A stretch of DNA of 64,000 nucleotides, taken from the NCBI GenBank assembly GCA_007844125.1, contig CM017567.1:6261370-6325369 (forward strand). Reading direction: 5' to 3'. A model generated the notes under the pieces. That model was not told the DNA's origin and did not search any database. It saw only the letters and a program-made list of their open reading frames with translations. Position numbers and translations under genes: made by a program. This DNA is from Sinonovacula constricta. Lineage: Eukaryota > Mollusca > Bivalvia > Cardiida > Solecurtidae. Shown in pieces: positions 10,956 to 26,125 of the stretch (positions are counted from its first letter, which is position 1; every line of letters begins with the position of its first letter).

Positions 10956-12059
10956 TGTCTTCTTTTTTTTTTAACTCTGGGAAGCTTGGTATTTTATTTA
11001 AACGTGTTTCTCATCCAGATCAATTATATGCTGTATATATATTGCAAGTGATTGCTTTATTATTTAACATACTCATTACATGTGTACATAGGCATATTAT
11101 TCTTTTTTGTTATTTTTTTTCTAGTGGCAAACATCAATTTTAAAGCAACCTGTTTTATTGCCAAATCAAGGCGGTATTCAACTGTATCAAGTCACATAAC
11201 CTAACATGTATATTAAGTTACTCATGGAAGCAGTTCTATAATTAATTTGACCATGCATATTAAGTACAGTATAATACACGTTACTCTGAAAACACCCAAT
11301 TGTCTATGATTGTAATACATATTGCAACAGCTTAGCCATTTCATCGTCTCCGTGCATGCCTTTAAAAAGCAATCATCAATGCCATATTATTCTTCGTTAA
11401 AATAACAATTATTAATTGTTATAAAGAAAACAAAGTTTTCGCTGCCAATACTGTTAACACATAAAAATGTCCAGTATTCCCCGTAGTCGTGGCTATACAC
11501 TGATTGAATTTCACAGCAGAAAATAAAAGATTATCAAATTGTTTTCTTTTTTGAAGTTTATAACGCACACCAGTGATTCCGGTATGAAAACGTCTTCGTT
11601 GTGAGGCAATTACACTGGAACTAAACGGTTGTGAGGAAATAAGATCGTAGATTGCTTTTACATGCACATCTTATCAGGGTTTGTTTTTTAAATACACATA
11701 CCCAATTTCTTACATGTTTAAATACTTAATAGAATGATCAAATCAGTGTGCATGAGTACATAGAAATGAACCTGTTCGAAGGAAAATAAACGCAAATTTT
11801 CAAGCAGACAAACATGTTAATAAGTAACCATATGAAAATTAAAATATATTCAAAACACAGCCGACATATATGTTTGCAAACGTATATATATCCTATTGTC
11901 ATGTTGGTAAATGTAGAAACCTGCAATAGTTTCGGGTTCTGTCTGATTTGATCGACAAACACCGAACATTGGCAAGTCGGCGTCTTAATGGAAACAATAT
12001 AGGGCAAAACATTCAGAAAAACTACTTTCAGAAAAAACTACTCGTTTTTTGTGGGGCTC
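10956..12059. other. unassigned AT-rich DNA
   Basis: No gene recognised. Minus frames at 11419-11667 and 11738-12007 are open for 82 and 89 codons but lack domains, splice context or compositional support. Confidence 0.45.
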
Positions 12060-12245
12060 ATTTTCTAAGCTAATTGACAATAGCAACTGCAGACTGAATT
12101 CTTACAGTTTGAAATTTAAAATTCTAGACAGTGTCAAATACTTCGAGGGTGCCAAATTAGTCTGGTATATATTTTGTTTCTTGTTGGCTGCTACATATTC
12201 GTTTTCCTTTAATTAGGATTCGGCTGTACAAAACAGGTAGTAATC
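12060..12245 (+). repeat. dispersed repeat family D, copy 1
   Basis: GCAACTGCAGACTG, AAATTTAAAATTCT, GTGTCAAATACTTCGAGGGT and TCTGGTATATATTTTGTTTC align in order with 19530-19660. The family class is unknown; no termini or tail could be fixed. Confidence 0.55.
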
Positions 12246-13589
12246 GCTGAAATTATTATGTTGTCGTTTGCAGTGTCAACTTTGAATTGAAATTGTGATA
12301 CACCATGGTAATAATTGCGACGTCTCTCTTTTATTTGTGAAGGAAAACTTCAAAAAGAACAAATGTTTATCATATTTTGAATGGAACTACTCGTTCACAA
12401 CGGATTAACTGAAATGACCATGCACACAGTCCTTAGTCTAGAGCGAGACTCCAAGTCCAAAGAGTAAGGTACAACTGGGCGACTCCTTTGCCATGTACTA
12501 ATATATTCAGGTAAGAAATTATTTGTATGGTTTTGAATGTCTGTAATGTTACAAGTCAAAAGGTGAATTATATTACTCGTTATTATGTCGGAAAAAATAT
12601 GACAAATGTTTAAAACCGAACGCATTTATTACTAGTAACCTATCAATAACCTACACATGGCCGTAGCATGTCAGCCCGACCGTTACAGGTGAACTTCACA
12701 TGCAGAAACAAAGGCAAAAGGCAGATATATGCATCCTCATAACACCAAAGCTAGCGCAGTTTATCAGTTAATATGTCATTACATAGCCTATGTAGACTGA
12801 TATACAATTACCGGTTTCAATGACATATGAGTATTCACTTAAACCAAATATTTCCATTAGACGTTACTCATGAATCTACATACATGTAACACCTAGACAG
12901 AAAAGACATAGTACGCTAGAATAGTTAATGTAATGGTTAAAACATTTAAAAAAAAACGTGCACGGTGTAGTCTAAAATATTTTCGCCAATTCTTGGGTGA
13001 TACACGTGGATTATTTAATAAGCTTAGATTTCATCGACTCTTGTTTAACGCCATTTTCTCTTTCGGTAAGATTTTCCTGAATGATGAGTGGCATAAAAAG
13101 TAATAGAAAACTTATTAAAACAATATCTATGAGAGGTAGACATGCTAGCTACATGTAGTAAAAAGTTGGAGAAAAACACAAACTACAAGAAGCAGATTTA
13201 TGCAAACAAAGCTTGTTTTGTGGGATTTGAAGTCTAGATCTCGGCACGGCAATCTATCACCTTAATACCAAATGCGTCATGGAGACATTCATTCTGCAGG
13301 ATTAATTGTAACTGCATGTAGTATAATATACATTACAATTGGCAAAATAGTTACATACAGCTTTGTCATGATTTTAAGGGTTTAAGCCGCCTCTGATTAA
13401 TTTATTTGAATTAAGATCTAACACTTGTACACGTAGTGGTCAATCGTTTTTGTGCCAATATTATGTTGTTCCGATTCTTTTTCAAAGGAGTTATTATGAC
13501 TTAAGGGCAAGATGCGAGTGTGACAATCAGCACATTTAACTGCTGTTAGCGTTCTTTGGCGGACTTTGCTCTTAGCGTTATGGCCTAAA
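12246..13589. other. unassigned AT-rich DNA
   Basis: No gene, RNA or repeat recognised. Confidence 0.5.
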
Positions 13590-13958
13590 CTATTTTATCG
13601 GCCGGGTTGAAAACTTTCTTGTGCAGGAGGGATCTTCCAGCTGATCTCCGCCGTACCAATGGTTCTTTCCAAGCATAAGTCGAAGCCTTTTTCCATCGAT
13701 TGTTAGCTGGACGTTACCAGTATGGCCATACATGTAATTGTGCCATGCAACAAAGGAAAACAGACAAAGCACTTCGGATCCCTTATTGTCTTTTTGCGAA
13801 GGAAAGAAAACATCTACACTTTTGCAACATTTCATATGAATAAGCATTAGATACATAACCTTAAAATTAACGACGGCAACCGGAAAATAGCCCCATGCTT
13901 TATTATAATGACAAAATGCAGCGGAAGTTTGTAGTATGTAATTATCATGCGTAGGCAA
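13590..13958 (-). other. 122-codon open frame, unrecognised; possibly chance
   Basis: An open minus frame ends at a TAG near 13590. Its carboxyl half has a protein-like look (HTGNVQLTIDGKRLRLMLGK, then NHWYGGDQLEDPSCTRKF) and higher GC than its surroundings. The amino half looks like ordinary AT-rich translation. No known domain is recognised and no clear acceptor site borders the better half. It lies downstream, on the same strand, of the splice-framed segment at 14015-14062. Confidence 0.2.
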
Positions 13959-14014
13959 ATGATTAGAGTGATGTTGCTGGGAACCACGCTCGGAGACTTT
14001 AATTGGTAACTTAC

Positions 14015-14062
14015 CTCTCCAGATTCTTGTAGCTTGCGTACACTACATGTAAGTTGTCTGCT
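14015..14062 (-). other. splice-framed 48-nt open segment (possible small exon)
   Basis: On the minus strand the segment follows ...CTATAAACAG and is followed by a strong donor, GAGAG|GTAAGTTACC (donor GT at 14014-14013). It is exactly 16 codons, open and in phase 0: SRQLTCSVRKLQESGE. The polypyrimidine tract is weak. Small segments with both signals do occur by chance in sequence of this length. Confidence 0.18.
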
Positions 14063-14489
14063 CTGTTTATAGCAAATGATTATAAAACAATGATTTAAGT
14101 GTGTTTGCTTTATATCCCACCGGTAGGCAGGAACAAGATAGCCTAGCGAATAAGGCATCGGATAATAACACCGGCATGCGTTCGCCCAAATCAAACTGTT
14201 TTAAAAAACTAACTGCTGTTTTCTTTATTATGTACATAAAATAAGATCGTGTGTACATATAGATTAAAGGTCGGTTGTGCTTGTTACGTTATTACACATA
14301 GACTCAGTCAATTAACTATGCGACCATAATAGCACCACCGTAAATACCACGCAGGAAGATCTATTTTGACACAATACATTCATCTTTTGTCATAATAACT
14401 GCGAGCGAAAAAGGGTATTATTTTGTATAGGTATATTTGGTTGGTCTACGTCGAGAAAGGATTCAGTCAATATAACCTGCACATTATTG

Positions 14490-16807
<2,318 letters not shown>

Positions 16808-16916
16808 ATAAATATATATATAGAGAGAGAGAAAGAGAGATATATCTGATATAGATATCTATATCTATATATATATCTATATATCTATCTATCTATATAT
16901 ATAAATATATATATAA
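16808..16916. repeat. compound microsatellite (AT)/(GA)/(TATC)
   Basis: An AT run, a GAGAGAGAGAAAGAGAGA run and a TATCTATATCTATATAT mosaic follow each other. Confidence 0.95.
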
Positions 16917-17281
16917 TTTCAGTTTATCTATAGAATTAAATATCGAAATGACATTGTTTAAAGATGTATGTTCCTTATTCATGGTAGCTGCGTATTTCAC
17001 GTTTGTTTCGATCTATTCTTTAATACCGTTGCTTACAAAAATTGATGGCTTCGCATCACTTATGCGTGTTCACCTTTAAACACTGGCTGTTATTGATTCC
17101 TTATATAAGTGAACGGCATCCGGCCGGAAAGTGTGATGCCGACGCCGCGAAATGTCCAGAGTTTACAACAAGGTTATTGACCTTTGTCTATGATTACATA
17201 TCAATAATGTAGTTGCATATATCTGTGATTGTCCGCAGATAACCTTCCTTTGATCCAGGTAGTCAAGAGATCAAAAGATGT
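16917..17281. other. unassigned DNA with a small hairpin
   Basis: No gene seen. GGCATC...GATGCC around 17115-17145 forms a perfect 6-bp stem around a GC-rich loop (CCGGCCGG). Its significance is unknown. Confidence 0.4.
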
Positions 17282-17600
17282 GATGTCGACTTCATTGGGC
17301 CGACAGATATTGCTCCAAGTTAAGTACTCAATCTCAATGATGAAATCACCGATTCTCGACGGGTTTTATGTCGGAAAGCCTAAGATGTAGCAACCGTAAA
17401 ATGTCTACGACATATCTGTAATTTCAAATGTTCGTCGGTGTCATAAGCTGCAAGGGTTTTAACATCTGCCTAGAGTACTATGTCTTGTTTGATTGTTATT
17501 GCTAGACTGAGACGCCTTATGCAGGAAAGAAACTAGACGCATACTATTATTCTACACAGAAACTATGGTGTTAAATGTCACATTCACTTTAGAGTATGTA
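17282..17600 (+). repeat. dispersed repeat family D, copy 2
   Basis: The order GCAACCGTAAAATGTCTACGA, CTGTAATTTCAAATGTTCGTC, GGTGTCATAAGC, then CTATGTCTTGTTTGATTG, GACGCCTTATGCAGG and CACTTTAGAG parallels 19500-19740. Same strand as the other copies. Confidence 0.55.
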
Positions 17601-18786
17601 GCAGTGTAATCCCTTTTGTTAGTTTTTTTAAGTCTCTTCACACCATATTTGACATTCTGTGCAGTATGTGCAGACACATATCTACTTATACTAGACATAT
17701 TTCCATCGTAAAATTATTTTTACGAAGTCCAACAAAAAGATTCTTAAGGTCAAGTGACGTTAGACATTAAGAAATCACATTAATGGCTAACGGCAGGCTA
17801 TTTACGCCTTTTCGTAAAGTTTACTGCCACTATTAACAAAATGTTTGCCTTCTATATTTTTATTTATTTATTGACAAAAAATCACATAAAATTACATTTT
17901 AAAAACCCTCAAACGTACGCTTGTAATCAAAATAGAAAGAATTATTAGAGAAAAATACGTTTTACAATTTTAGTTTTACATTACAGTTTACAACAAATAC
18001 GTACAACTATATTGTTTCAACTACTTGTGGTTTCCTTCGCGTACTTCACAAGCGTCTTCACGTACTACACGTACATTAATTATTGACATTGCCCGGTTGA
18101 TTACACATCAGTTATGCAGTAACATTTCACCTTTTCACACCGTCTGTCAGTTTGCGAGTGTTTGAACAACTCGCTGCTAAATGGAAAGAATGTCTGATTT
18201 TGACAACTTCTTAAACATGCTTTGTCAAGGTGTTTAAGTATTTTACTAATTTAAACAAATAACTTTAAATATTCGCAAAACACTCAAATACTATCAACAA
18301 TCATATTCTTTTTGAAGTGTTAAACCATAAATTAAAATAACTTTCTTTTAAGGCTTTTATGCACTTTAGAAGTATCCATTGAAAAATAGGATCTACAATT
18401 GCCAATCGATTAAACCCCTTTTACTATTCCGAATAATTCCAACTACTTGCAGTTAAACTTAAACAATCTCAGCTTATCGAAAACAAGCAAATCTTATCAC
18501 TTACTCAGACTATTGTAGACTTCTTCCATGTGTAATATTAACATTAAAATTTGCCTATTGTTGTCAGTATCAATTGTTTGAAGGAAGCTGAGCTGGTCTA
18601 GCATCATTAGTCTTGTTTGACTCTTTAAGAAGACTGGTGTGTCACTTTTAAACAAGCTGAAACACGTATTTCGGAAATCTTAGCTGTCGAAAACAAATTC
18701 TTCTTTAAGTGAATTCATATGCTTTAAAGAAAGTTGTAGAGTATAGGGCAAAAGAAGTTCTGACAACCATGTTTTTGATAAAAGGT
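17601..18786. other. unassigned AT-rich DNA
   Basis: No gene, RNA or repeat recognised between family D and the SINE. Confidence 0.5.
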
Positions 18787-18798
18787 CAGAATCTAAAA

Positions 18799-19088
18799 CG
18801 GCTCCAGGTACGGGAGGCCCCGGGTTCGATCCCGGGCCGCGACATACCAAAGTCGTTAAAAATGGTAGTGGTATAGCTCCCTTGCTAACGCTCAAGCAAA
18901 TATAAGGGTAGTTCCACGACTGGTTGGCCCGGTGTCAGGATAATGTGACTGGGTGTGGTATCATGCCAGGTGTTCACGGCATGCTATACACAGTAAAGGC
19001 AGCACTATATCTGCTTCAAGTGGACACCGTCTCCAGATAACTGAAATTCTGTTGGTGGGACGATAAACCCAATAAACAAACAAACAAA
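18799..19088 (+). mobile_element. SINE-A: tRNA-derived SINE with (AAAC)n tail
   Basis: The head carries a B-box-like GGGTTCGATCCCGGG, and a CGCGACATACCAAAGTCG-type linker follows. The conserved body includes TATAGCTCCCTTGCTAACGC, GGCCCGGTGTCAGGATAATG, GTGTGGTATCATGCCAGGTG and GGCAGCACTATATCTGCTTC. The tail is ACGATAAACCCAATAAACAA followed by AAAC units. A 12-bp flanking repeat, CAGAATCTAAAA / CAGAACCTTAAA (18787-18798 and 19089-19100, 10 of 12 matching), is a plausible aged target duplication. The first half of the tRNA-like head (A box) is missing or degenerate. The same body occurs once per unit in the array. From memory it resembles MetaSINE-type elements of bivalves. Confidence 0.9.
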
Positions 19089-19100
19089 CAGAACCTTAAA

Positions 19101-19439
19101 GATTGAATCGAATGAAATATCCTGATCGCATGTCATGGTCTGTTTCTTTTTATTTCTTTGTTTCATTATTTGTTCCGTCATGTCTGCGTTGGTTTTATTG
19201 GTCTGTTCTTGGTCTTCAATATGGCCACTGACCTTGTTAATTGTGCTTCATTATTGATGTTGTACTCTTGCGCTCACCTTAACCCTCTTACAGACTCCTT
19301 AATAGAAACCATGTGTGGTCAGGAAAGGTGGAAAGGACGTTATAGTTCAGACAAAATGCAGGTGTCTGCATTACGGTTACTGACCCTTTCTGTCATTGCA
19401 CCAAATCTGCAGCTGCACAATAATGCAATTATCCGCTCG
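19101..19439. other. unassigned DNA
   Basis: A plus frame at 19158-19442 is open for 94 codons but starts at a non-ATG codon and has no domain. I do not call it. Confidence 0.4.
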
Positions 19440-19745
19440 TAATTGATAAGTGTGGGCTTCGTGAAATTGCCGCTACAAGAAGCTGTTGTCAGTTAGCTTT
19501 TTCTGGGAAATGCTTTACGCCGTTGCGACTGTAGACTGTATATACAATGTCAGCTTGTAATTTAAAATTCTCGTCCGTGTCAAATACTTCACAGGTGTCA
19601 ACATTTTTCTGGTGCACTATGTCTTCCTTAATTGGTTTTGACAGAAGGTGTCACCTTATTCAGGAGCCAGTCCCGCTTTCGCAGAAATCCACTTTGTAGA
19701 AAAAAATAGTGTAAAATGTCGACTGCACTTTAGAGCCAATTTTCA
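19440..19745 (+). repeat. dispersed repeat family D, copy 3
   Basis: This is the longest clear copy: GCGACTGTAGACTG, TTGTAATTTAAAATTCTCGT, CCGTGTCAAATACTTCACAG, CACTATGTCTTCC, GGTGTCACCTTATTCAGGAG and GACTGCACTTTAGAG. It shows that family D is at least 250 bp long. Confidence 0.55.
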
Positions 19746-22700
19746 AATGGCCGTTGTCGTAATGAATGAAACAAGACTATAACTTTATTCATTCAAGAAT
19801 ATAAAAACGTGTAACTTTTCACCAACATCATAATTCTTTTTCTGTGAACTGTTATGAGTGACTTTAGAGTATATCTAACATTTAGACTGCTTCAACACTC
19901 GTGATATTTACATAAATAAATTAAAAAAACACCTATAGATTATAGGCATGTTCTAAACAAAAATATCAGACAAGAGTTTAGGTTAATACAATACACTTTA
20001 AAAATAATTAGTCATGGGACATTATTAAAAAGGAGTCACTCATCCTTTCAGTTGCTTGCTTTTATTATTATTTACTCGAGCAAAACATGAGAAAGATAGT
20101 GTTATGAAAGTTTGTAAATTCTCTTGCATATTATAGATGACCATAATAATATTACCTATACAACAATTCCAAATGTAGATGAATTGCTGGTAATACGTAA
20201 ATATAGCATTAACATAAGCATCTGCACCAAAGCCGTACTAAAGCATTGTTAAATTGTGTATAAGCGGTTAATTAATTTACGCACACACACGCACACATAC
20301 GCACACACATGCACACACACAGCAACATATATACTGAGAATTGCGAAAACAAAAGCCTGAATTATATTATAAAGTTGTTTTACTGTTGTTAACTATTGCT
20401 AAAAGGTGCCTATACATTTCCTTTCTTCTCGAGGAAAGCGCCTTTCATCTCACTTTGCCTGTCACTACATGAATCTTTAGAAAATATTGACGACTAATAT
20501 AACGTATTCTTTTTTTTCTTTCTCTCTTATTATAAAGTCTATAAAGAAAAATAATTTTGTAGTACAAAAAGGTTGTTATCCAATTGATTTTTCTATTGCC
20601 CATGTGCAGGCTTGGACTCCTTAAAAGAATATTAGTATGCGTGGGTGTGTGATTATTGCGGTAAACGTTGATGAAAGACATATTTTGAGCGTTTATCGAT
20701 TAATTTTTTCATGTACTATATTCATGACCGAGTGGATAGACCCTTGAGTTAGCTGTATATAGACTTAATAAAATAAGTTTTGAAAAAAAAAAATCGGCCG
20801 CACCTGCTGTTGGGAAGGCGACACCGCAAGAGGAGACCCCGAATATTAATATTTCATATTGCATATTTAACCAAAAAAGAATTTGATTGTTTACGTCCAT
20901 GTATTTGATCATACCTCAGACACTGTGTCTTTATTTTTATATTACCCATACATTTAGCATGTACACCATGTTTTATCTTTTGGCTACATATCTTGTATGA
21001 GAACATCAGATGGTGCAGTATTATTTTTATTGTATGCGCATTACACTGTTTCAAAGTAAGCAACTGTAAGTAGTTTGCGTTTAAGGTGAACGCGGCGCTT
21101 AAAAGAACTGGAAGAGCGACGGAACATAATGGATTTCCTGTACAACCATTGGCTGTTCTTTTAATCAAATAAATAAATATCATTGTATGTATTATGTGCA
21201 TTTAAGAACGAACTTACGAGTGGGAACAACAAAAGTTAAACATTGTTTTGACTGTTGTCATGTTGCGCTTAGAAAGACGTGTTTACAAAAATTATCTATA
21301 AAGGAAAAAATCATCTTATATTTTATATTAGATCGATTCGTTTTGACATAAGAATTTGCATCCAAAATCTTAGAACGGCTTCATCGTATCATAATGTACG
21401 TGTGCATTACAAATATGCACATATGCTGCTGCAGTTGAAAAACAGCTTGTGTTACAAATAATCGGATTAGTATCTTAAAGCTTTCATAGCTTACGGGTCT
21501 CTTGAGCCGGTCTTGTCCTACAAGAAAGACGGTGCATACATGTCACTTATACTTACACTAGCAGTCTTTACTGTCATTAATATATTAGACAAACAGCAGC
21601 TTAACAGCGCATTGGTATAGAGGGATAATATATTCTTCACCATAATGTGTCGACTTATCAACAACGCTGCCTTGACTGATATTTGCGTCTGTTTATACAT
21701 TTTGTGTTGTTTTTTTCTGTCTTTAAAACATCGCAGGACACAGTCATGATTGTTATATTTATGACTTTATTTTTTCATTATTTCAAAATGCTATTAGCAA
21801 AGAAATGAATTTGCTTCTTTTAATTGAAAGTATATAATGTATTTGCAAACATGAGTATTACTCGCAGTTAGTGCATTAAGCCACATACAAATGAATTCAT
21901 TATTTTCAGTACACTATATGTTAACTGAAAGGTATTTTAGTACATAAAGCTTATATAAAGCTTTTTCTGTTCCATTTTCAAACTGTTTAGATGTATAGTG
22001 TTTACATTTGAAACATAAATTACTTAAAAAATATTGATATATTTTGTTTATAACGCGATACAATGAAGTCTGTGTGTTTATAAGTCTACAAATACATTTT
22101 CTTCTAGAATGTTATCACGGTAAATGTGTTTTGAATTGCGCATATGCATGCTTAGCAGTGTAAAATGCAAAGTGACGAGAAATCTTGGTCGGAAATTTTA
22201 AATGTCAATCGCTCTTTTTGTGCGCTTCCTTTATAGAACAGGATCAAGCTTCATTACTGGAAGAGAAATGAACTGTAAATGAAATATCTCGACATTTAAA
22301 GAGCTTAAATGAAGGACTTAAATGCATTAGAAATATTTTAATTTTATCGCTTTTCTGGTTGTCATTTCCCTGTGTACAATTTTAATGTGATTGGTTGTAA
22401 AGTTTAGAAAAGTTAAGTGTTTAAAAACATGTTTAAGATTAAAGTTTTTTTAGATGCCTGATTATTTATAGCAAATATTAAATATTAAATAATGCTTAAA
22501 ATGACAGCACCTTACTTCTGTTGTTAAAAAAGACTGGGATTGTAGAAGTCAGCCGCGTAACCTTAAAATTACAGTGCGTAAATGCAGAACTGTAGAAAGA
22601 GGGGCATGGATATCTAGTTCCTGTTAAACAAATATGCGTTCAAATTTGATGTCAGCTATCACATTTTCATATGTGTTTATTTATTTATTATAGACAGTAT

Positions 22701-22832
22701 CCGTATTTTAATTGCTGTATTTATTTTTATTATCTTGTTTGTAAATAGTTTAACTGAGAAATGTATATTTGTGCATTTTATTGAACAATTGGCTATTGAC
22801 TTTTGTTTTTGTTACTTCGAACCGACATAACT
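19746..22832. other. unassigned AT-rich DNA
   Basis: No gene recognised. It contains the CA microsatellite listed separately. Near 20720-20850 a TGACCGAGTGGATAGACC word followed by a short poly-A and a GC-rich GGCCGCACCTGCTGTTGG segment hints at a degraded tRNA-derived element, but not clearly enough to call. Confidence 0.45.
20280..20322. repeat. imperfect (CA)n microsatellite
   Basis: GCACACACAC-type units interrupted by GCACACATAC and GCACACACAT. Confidence 0.95.
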
Positions 22833-22945
22833 AGGGTCATAAAATCTTTCCACATGAAAGTTCTCGCCCCGACCGTGACTCAAACCCACGCGGTGAGGGG
22901 CTGGGGAGTTTTAAACCAGCGACTCTACTCGCTCGGCTACCTAGT
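22833..22945 (-). mobile_element. tRNA-derived SINE fragment (SINE-B2 family)
   Basis: On the minus strand a tRNA-like head TAGCCGAGCGAGTAGAGTCG (A-box-like) precedes CCCCTCACCGCGTGGGTTTG with a B-box-like GGTTTGAGTCACGG. ATGTGGAAAGATTTTATG follows. The last two blocks match the plus-strand copy at 28460-28585. Only about 110 bp can be recognised. Confidence 0.65.
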
Positions 22946-23029
22946 ATGTATTTTATTGTTTTATTTTATTTTTGAGTTTTGAAATGTAACTAATAGTATT
23001 TCCTTGTCGTGATTCTGTTTAATAAGAAT

Positions 23030-23285
23030 ATATGACAAAGTACTGTGGGCTTTGCAACATATACCAAACGCTGAAAAGGCACAGGACAGAGGTTTGCACG
23101 AGCAAGCCAAATGTAAAAGAACAAATCTGTGTCATTTAACAAAAAGAGCAAATCCAACAGTTAGCACCGTGGAACGATCAGTCGGCAAAAAGGACCGACT
23201 GGGTACCTAAGCCGCTTTTATAGAGCTCTAACCTCGTACTTCCTGGGGGTTTTCTCAAATGCAAACAGTGAAAGGTAAACCGTTC
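23030..23285 (+). repeat. dispersed repeat family A, copy 3 (best preserved)
   Basis: About 255 bp, in order: an ATATGACAAAG block, TTGCAACATATACC, GGCACAGGACAGAGG, AGAACAAATCTGTG, GTCATTTAACAAAAAGAGCA, ACCGTGGAACGATCAG, the stem-loop CAGTCGG-CAAAAAGGA-CCGACTG, AGCCGCTTTTATAGAGCTCT, ACCTCGTACTTCCTGGGGGT and CAAACAGTGAAAGG. No ORF crosses it meaningfully; the minus frame at 23178-23375 is a by-product. Class unknown. Confidence 0.75.
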
Positions 23286-23386
23286 TATGTTAATAAAAAG
23301 AAATGCACAAGCGCTGACGTTTTCTTGGATATGTTGTGACGCATGTCGTGACCTCATTGCAAAACTGATGTCCACATAGAATTTAG

Positions 23387-24263
<877 letters not shown>

Positions 24264-24331
24264 AAAACGTTTCTGTCGGCTCCTATTTGAAATACATCAC
24301 GGGGGAACGATGGCAATGGCAAGTGTATAAA
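24264..24331 (+). other. splice-framed 68-nt open segment (possible exon)
   Basis: The segment follows a pyrimidine-rich acceptor (CATTTTATTTTTCAG ending at 24263) and precedes a consensus donor, AAA|GTAAGTG at 24332. Skipping two leading bases, 22 codons are open, ending GSYLKYITGERWQWQVYK. G+C is visibly above that of the flanks. Against it, AAGTGTATAA is directly repeated across the donor site, so the GTAAGT could come from a local duplication. No partner exon is recognised nearby and the protein is unknown. Confidence 0.22.
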
Positions 24332-25971
24332 GTAAGTGTATAATTAACAAAAACTATTATTCAACTTCTTAATTAGTTCACAGGCAAACACGCGATTTAT
24401 CCAAACAAACAAAAAATACATCAGTCAGAGTCACGAAAGTGGATTAGTCTTTGTGCATTTCTTACACACGCAAAATGCAAATGACCTGTTCAAACTGATA
24501 ATTCTTCGGCGTACATGGCTTGAAGTGCTTCTAACGTGCACTCTTATAGCATGGCCTTGAAGCTGATCATTCTTGCAACATGCAATGCTGAAAGCAGCCC
24601 TCGGGAACAAGCAAATACTTAAAATCAGAACCTTGCCCACTTTCAGTAAGATTTTTGTATGTCTGTCTTCCTTTTGTGTATTATTTCCGTAAGAGGTCGG
24701 TGGCAAACAACTACCATGTGCTTACAGTGGTTTTAAATTGTTTAAATTCAAAATTCAAAGAACAAAAAAAGGTTTTTACCTTTCTTTGAAAACTCTTTGT
24801 TGAGATTTTTCCATGTCCCCTGTGAATAGTTTGCATGTTGAATACACAAACCTCATCTTAGCTTGTTCTGCTCTCTGTTGATTTGAATTTTGTTCTGCAC
24901 GTCATGTCCAATACCTGTCAAGCATCACGGGCATGCACGCTCCAAGAGGTAAAGCGAAATTACCTTTAAAATAATGTAAGCAGTAGATATCTGACATATG
25001 CAGCACAACACAAAGCGTAGTTATGTGTATGTTTGTTAAGTTACGATGCTACACCCAACCACATGTGTTCAATTGATTATAGATACGGTTAGATGATAAA
25101 TATCATAGCTACATTGTTTCCACTTAACGGTTGTTAGCAAAGCGAAGCACATATTAATTATAATCAAATCTATTTTGGCATCACAAATTAAGCATCCACC
25201 AAACCAAATATTTTTCCATTGCGTTTCGTGAATGAGAACATATCAATGCTACTTTTTGTAAGTGGAAACTGATAAAAGATGAAGTAACAAATGATGCATT
25301 GATACTATACATTTATACGATTTCAATAATATTTTATTTTTCTTATCATTTATGGCTGGCTTAACTTGTTTTATATAACGTATATATTAAAATGAAGGAA
25401 ACAGTATATTTGAATTAATATAGTGTATATAATTAAAAATACTTTTATCTACATAATATATTTACATTTAGCACAACATTCGTGTATACACTTTATTTTT
25501 TCTAAACAACACATCCTTTGATATCGTTTTTACACAGTTATTGTGGCAAGGTTGTGACAAGGTATTTTAGCAACCAATTAAATTAGTCTGCTTTTGTTTG
25601 CTTTATAATCTGTTCTTAGGAAGTTGTACAGAGACAACGTGCAATAAAAAGTAAACTATCATTTAGACCAACTAGCTGTCGAACGTCCTAGATACAACAC
25701 CTGTTGTATGTTAAGGTGCAATTACAGAAAGGCAATTCATCTTTAACATATCAAAGCATTCTATTATGTTCAAAAAGATATTCGACGGGAATGGCAAACT
25801 CCCCAATTTTTCTTGATACCTTGTTTTTATTAGGGTATGGAAAATAAGAATTTGAACAATCAGAAAAGCTGATTATTTACAATTAGGTCCATATTAACGT
25901 CAGTGTAACAGATGTCTAAAGGCCGTCTAGCAAATGGATAAAATATTTCAGCGACTCCAGTATTATATATA
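24332..25971. other. unassigned AT-rich DNA
   Basis: No gene, RNA or repeat recognised. The 91-codon minus frame at 24431-24706 has no support. Confidence 0.5.
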
Positions 25972-26125
25972 AGAATATATAAGACAAAATCCTATGAACA
26001 TTGCAACATATACAAAAATTGAAAAGACACAGGCCCAAGGTATACACATGCACGCCAAATGTAAATGTGAGAACAAACCTGTAATGAGTCATTTAACAAT
26101 AAGAGCAAACTTATTAACTTTCTTA
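25972..26125 (+). repeat. dispersed repeat family A, copy 4 (5' part)
   Basis: AATCCTATGAACATTGCAAC, TTGAAAAGACACAGG, AAGGTATACACATGCACGCC and GTCATTTAACAATAAGAGCA match the 5' half of the family. The half containing the stem-loop is absent or beyond recognition. Confidence 0.7.

Noticed and set aside
14105..14180. tRNA-like or SINE head (minus or plus) near TAGCCTAGCGAATAAGGC
   Set aside because: An A-box-like word is present, but the B box is poor and no SINE body follows.
18680..18895. 71-codon minus ORF overlapping SINE-A
   Set aside because: Much of it is the SINE head read backwards.
20720..20850. SINE relic around TGACCGAGTGGATAGACC
   Set aside because: Only one tRNA-like word and a poly-A are visible; there is no B box at the right distance and no second copy.
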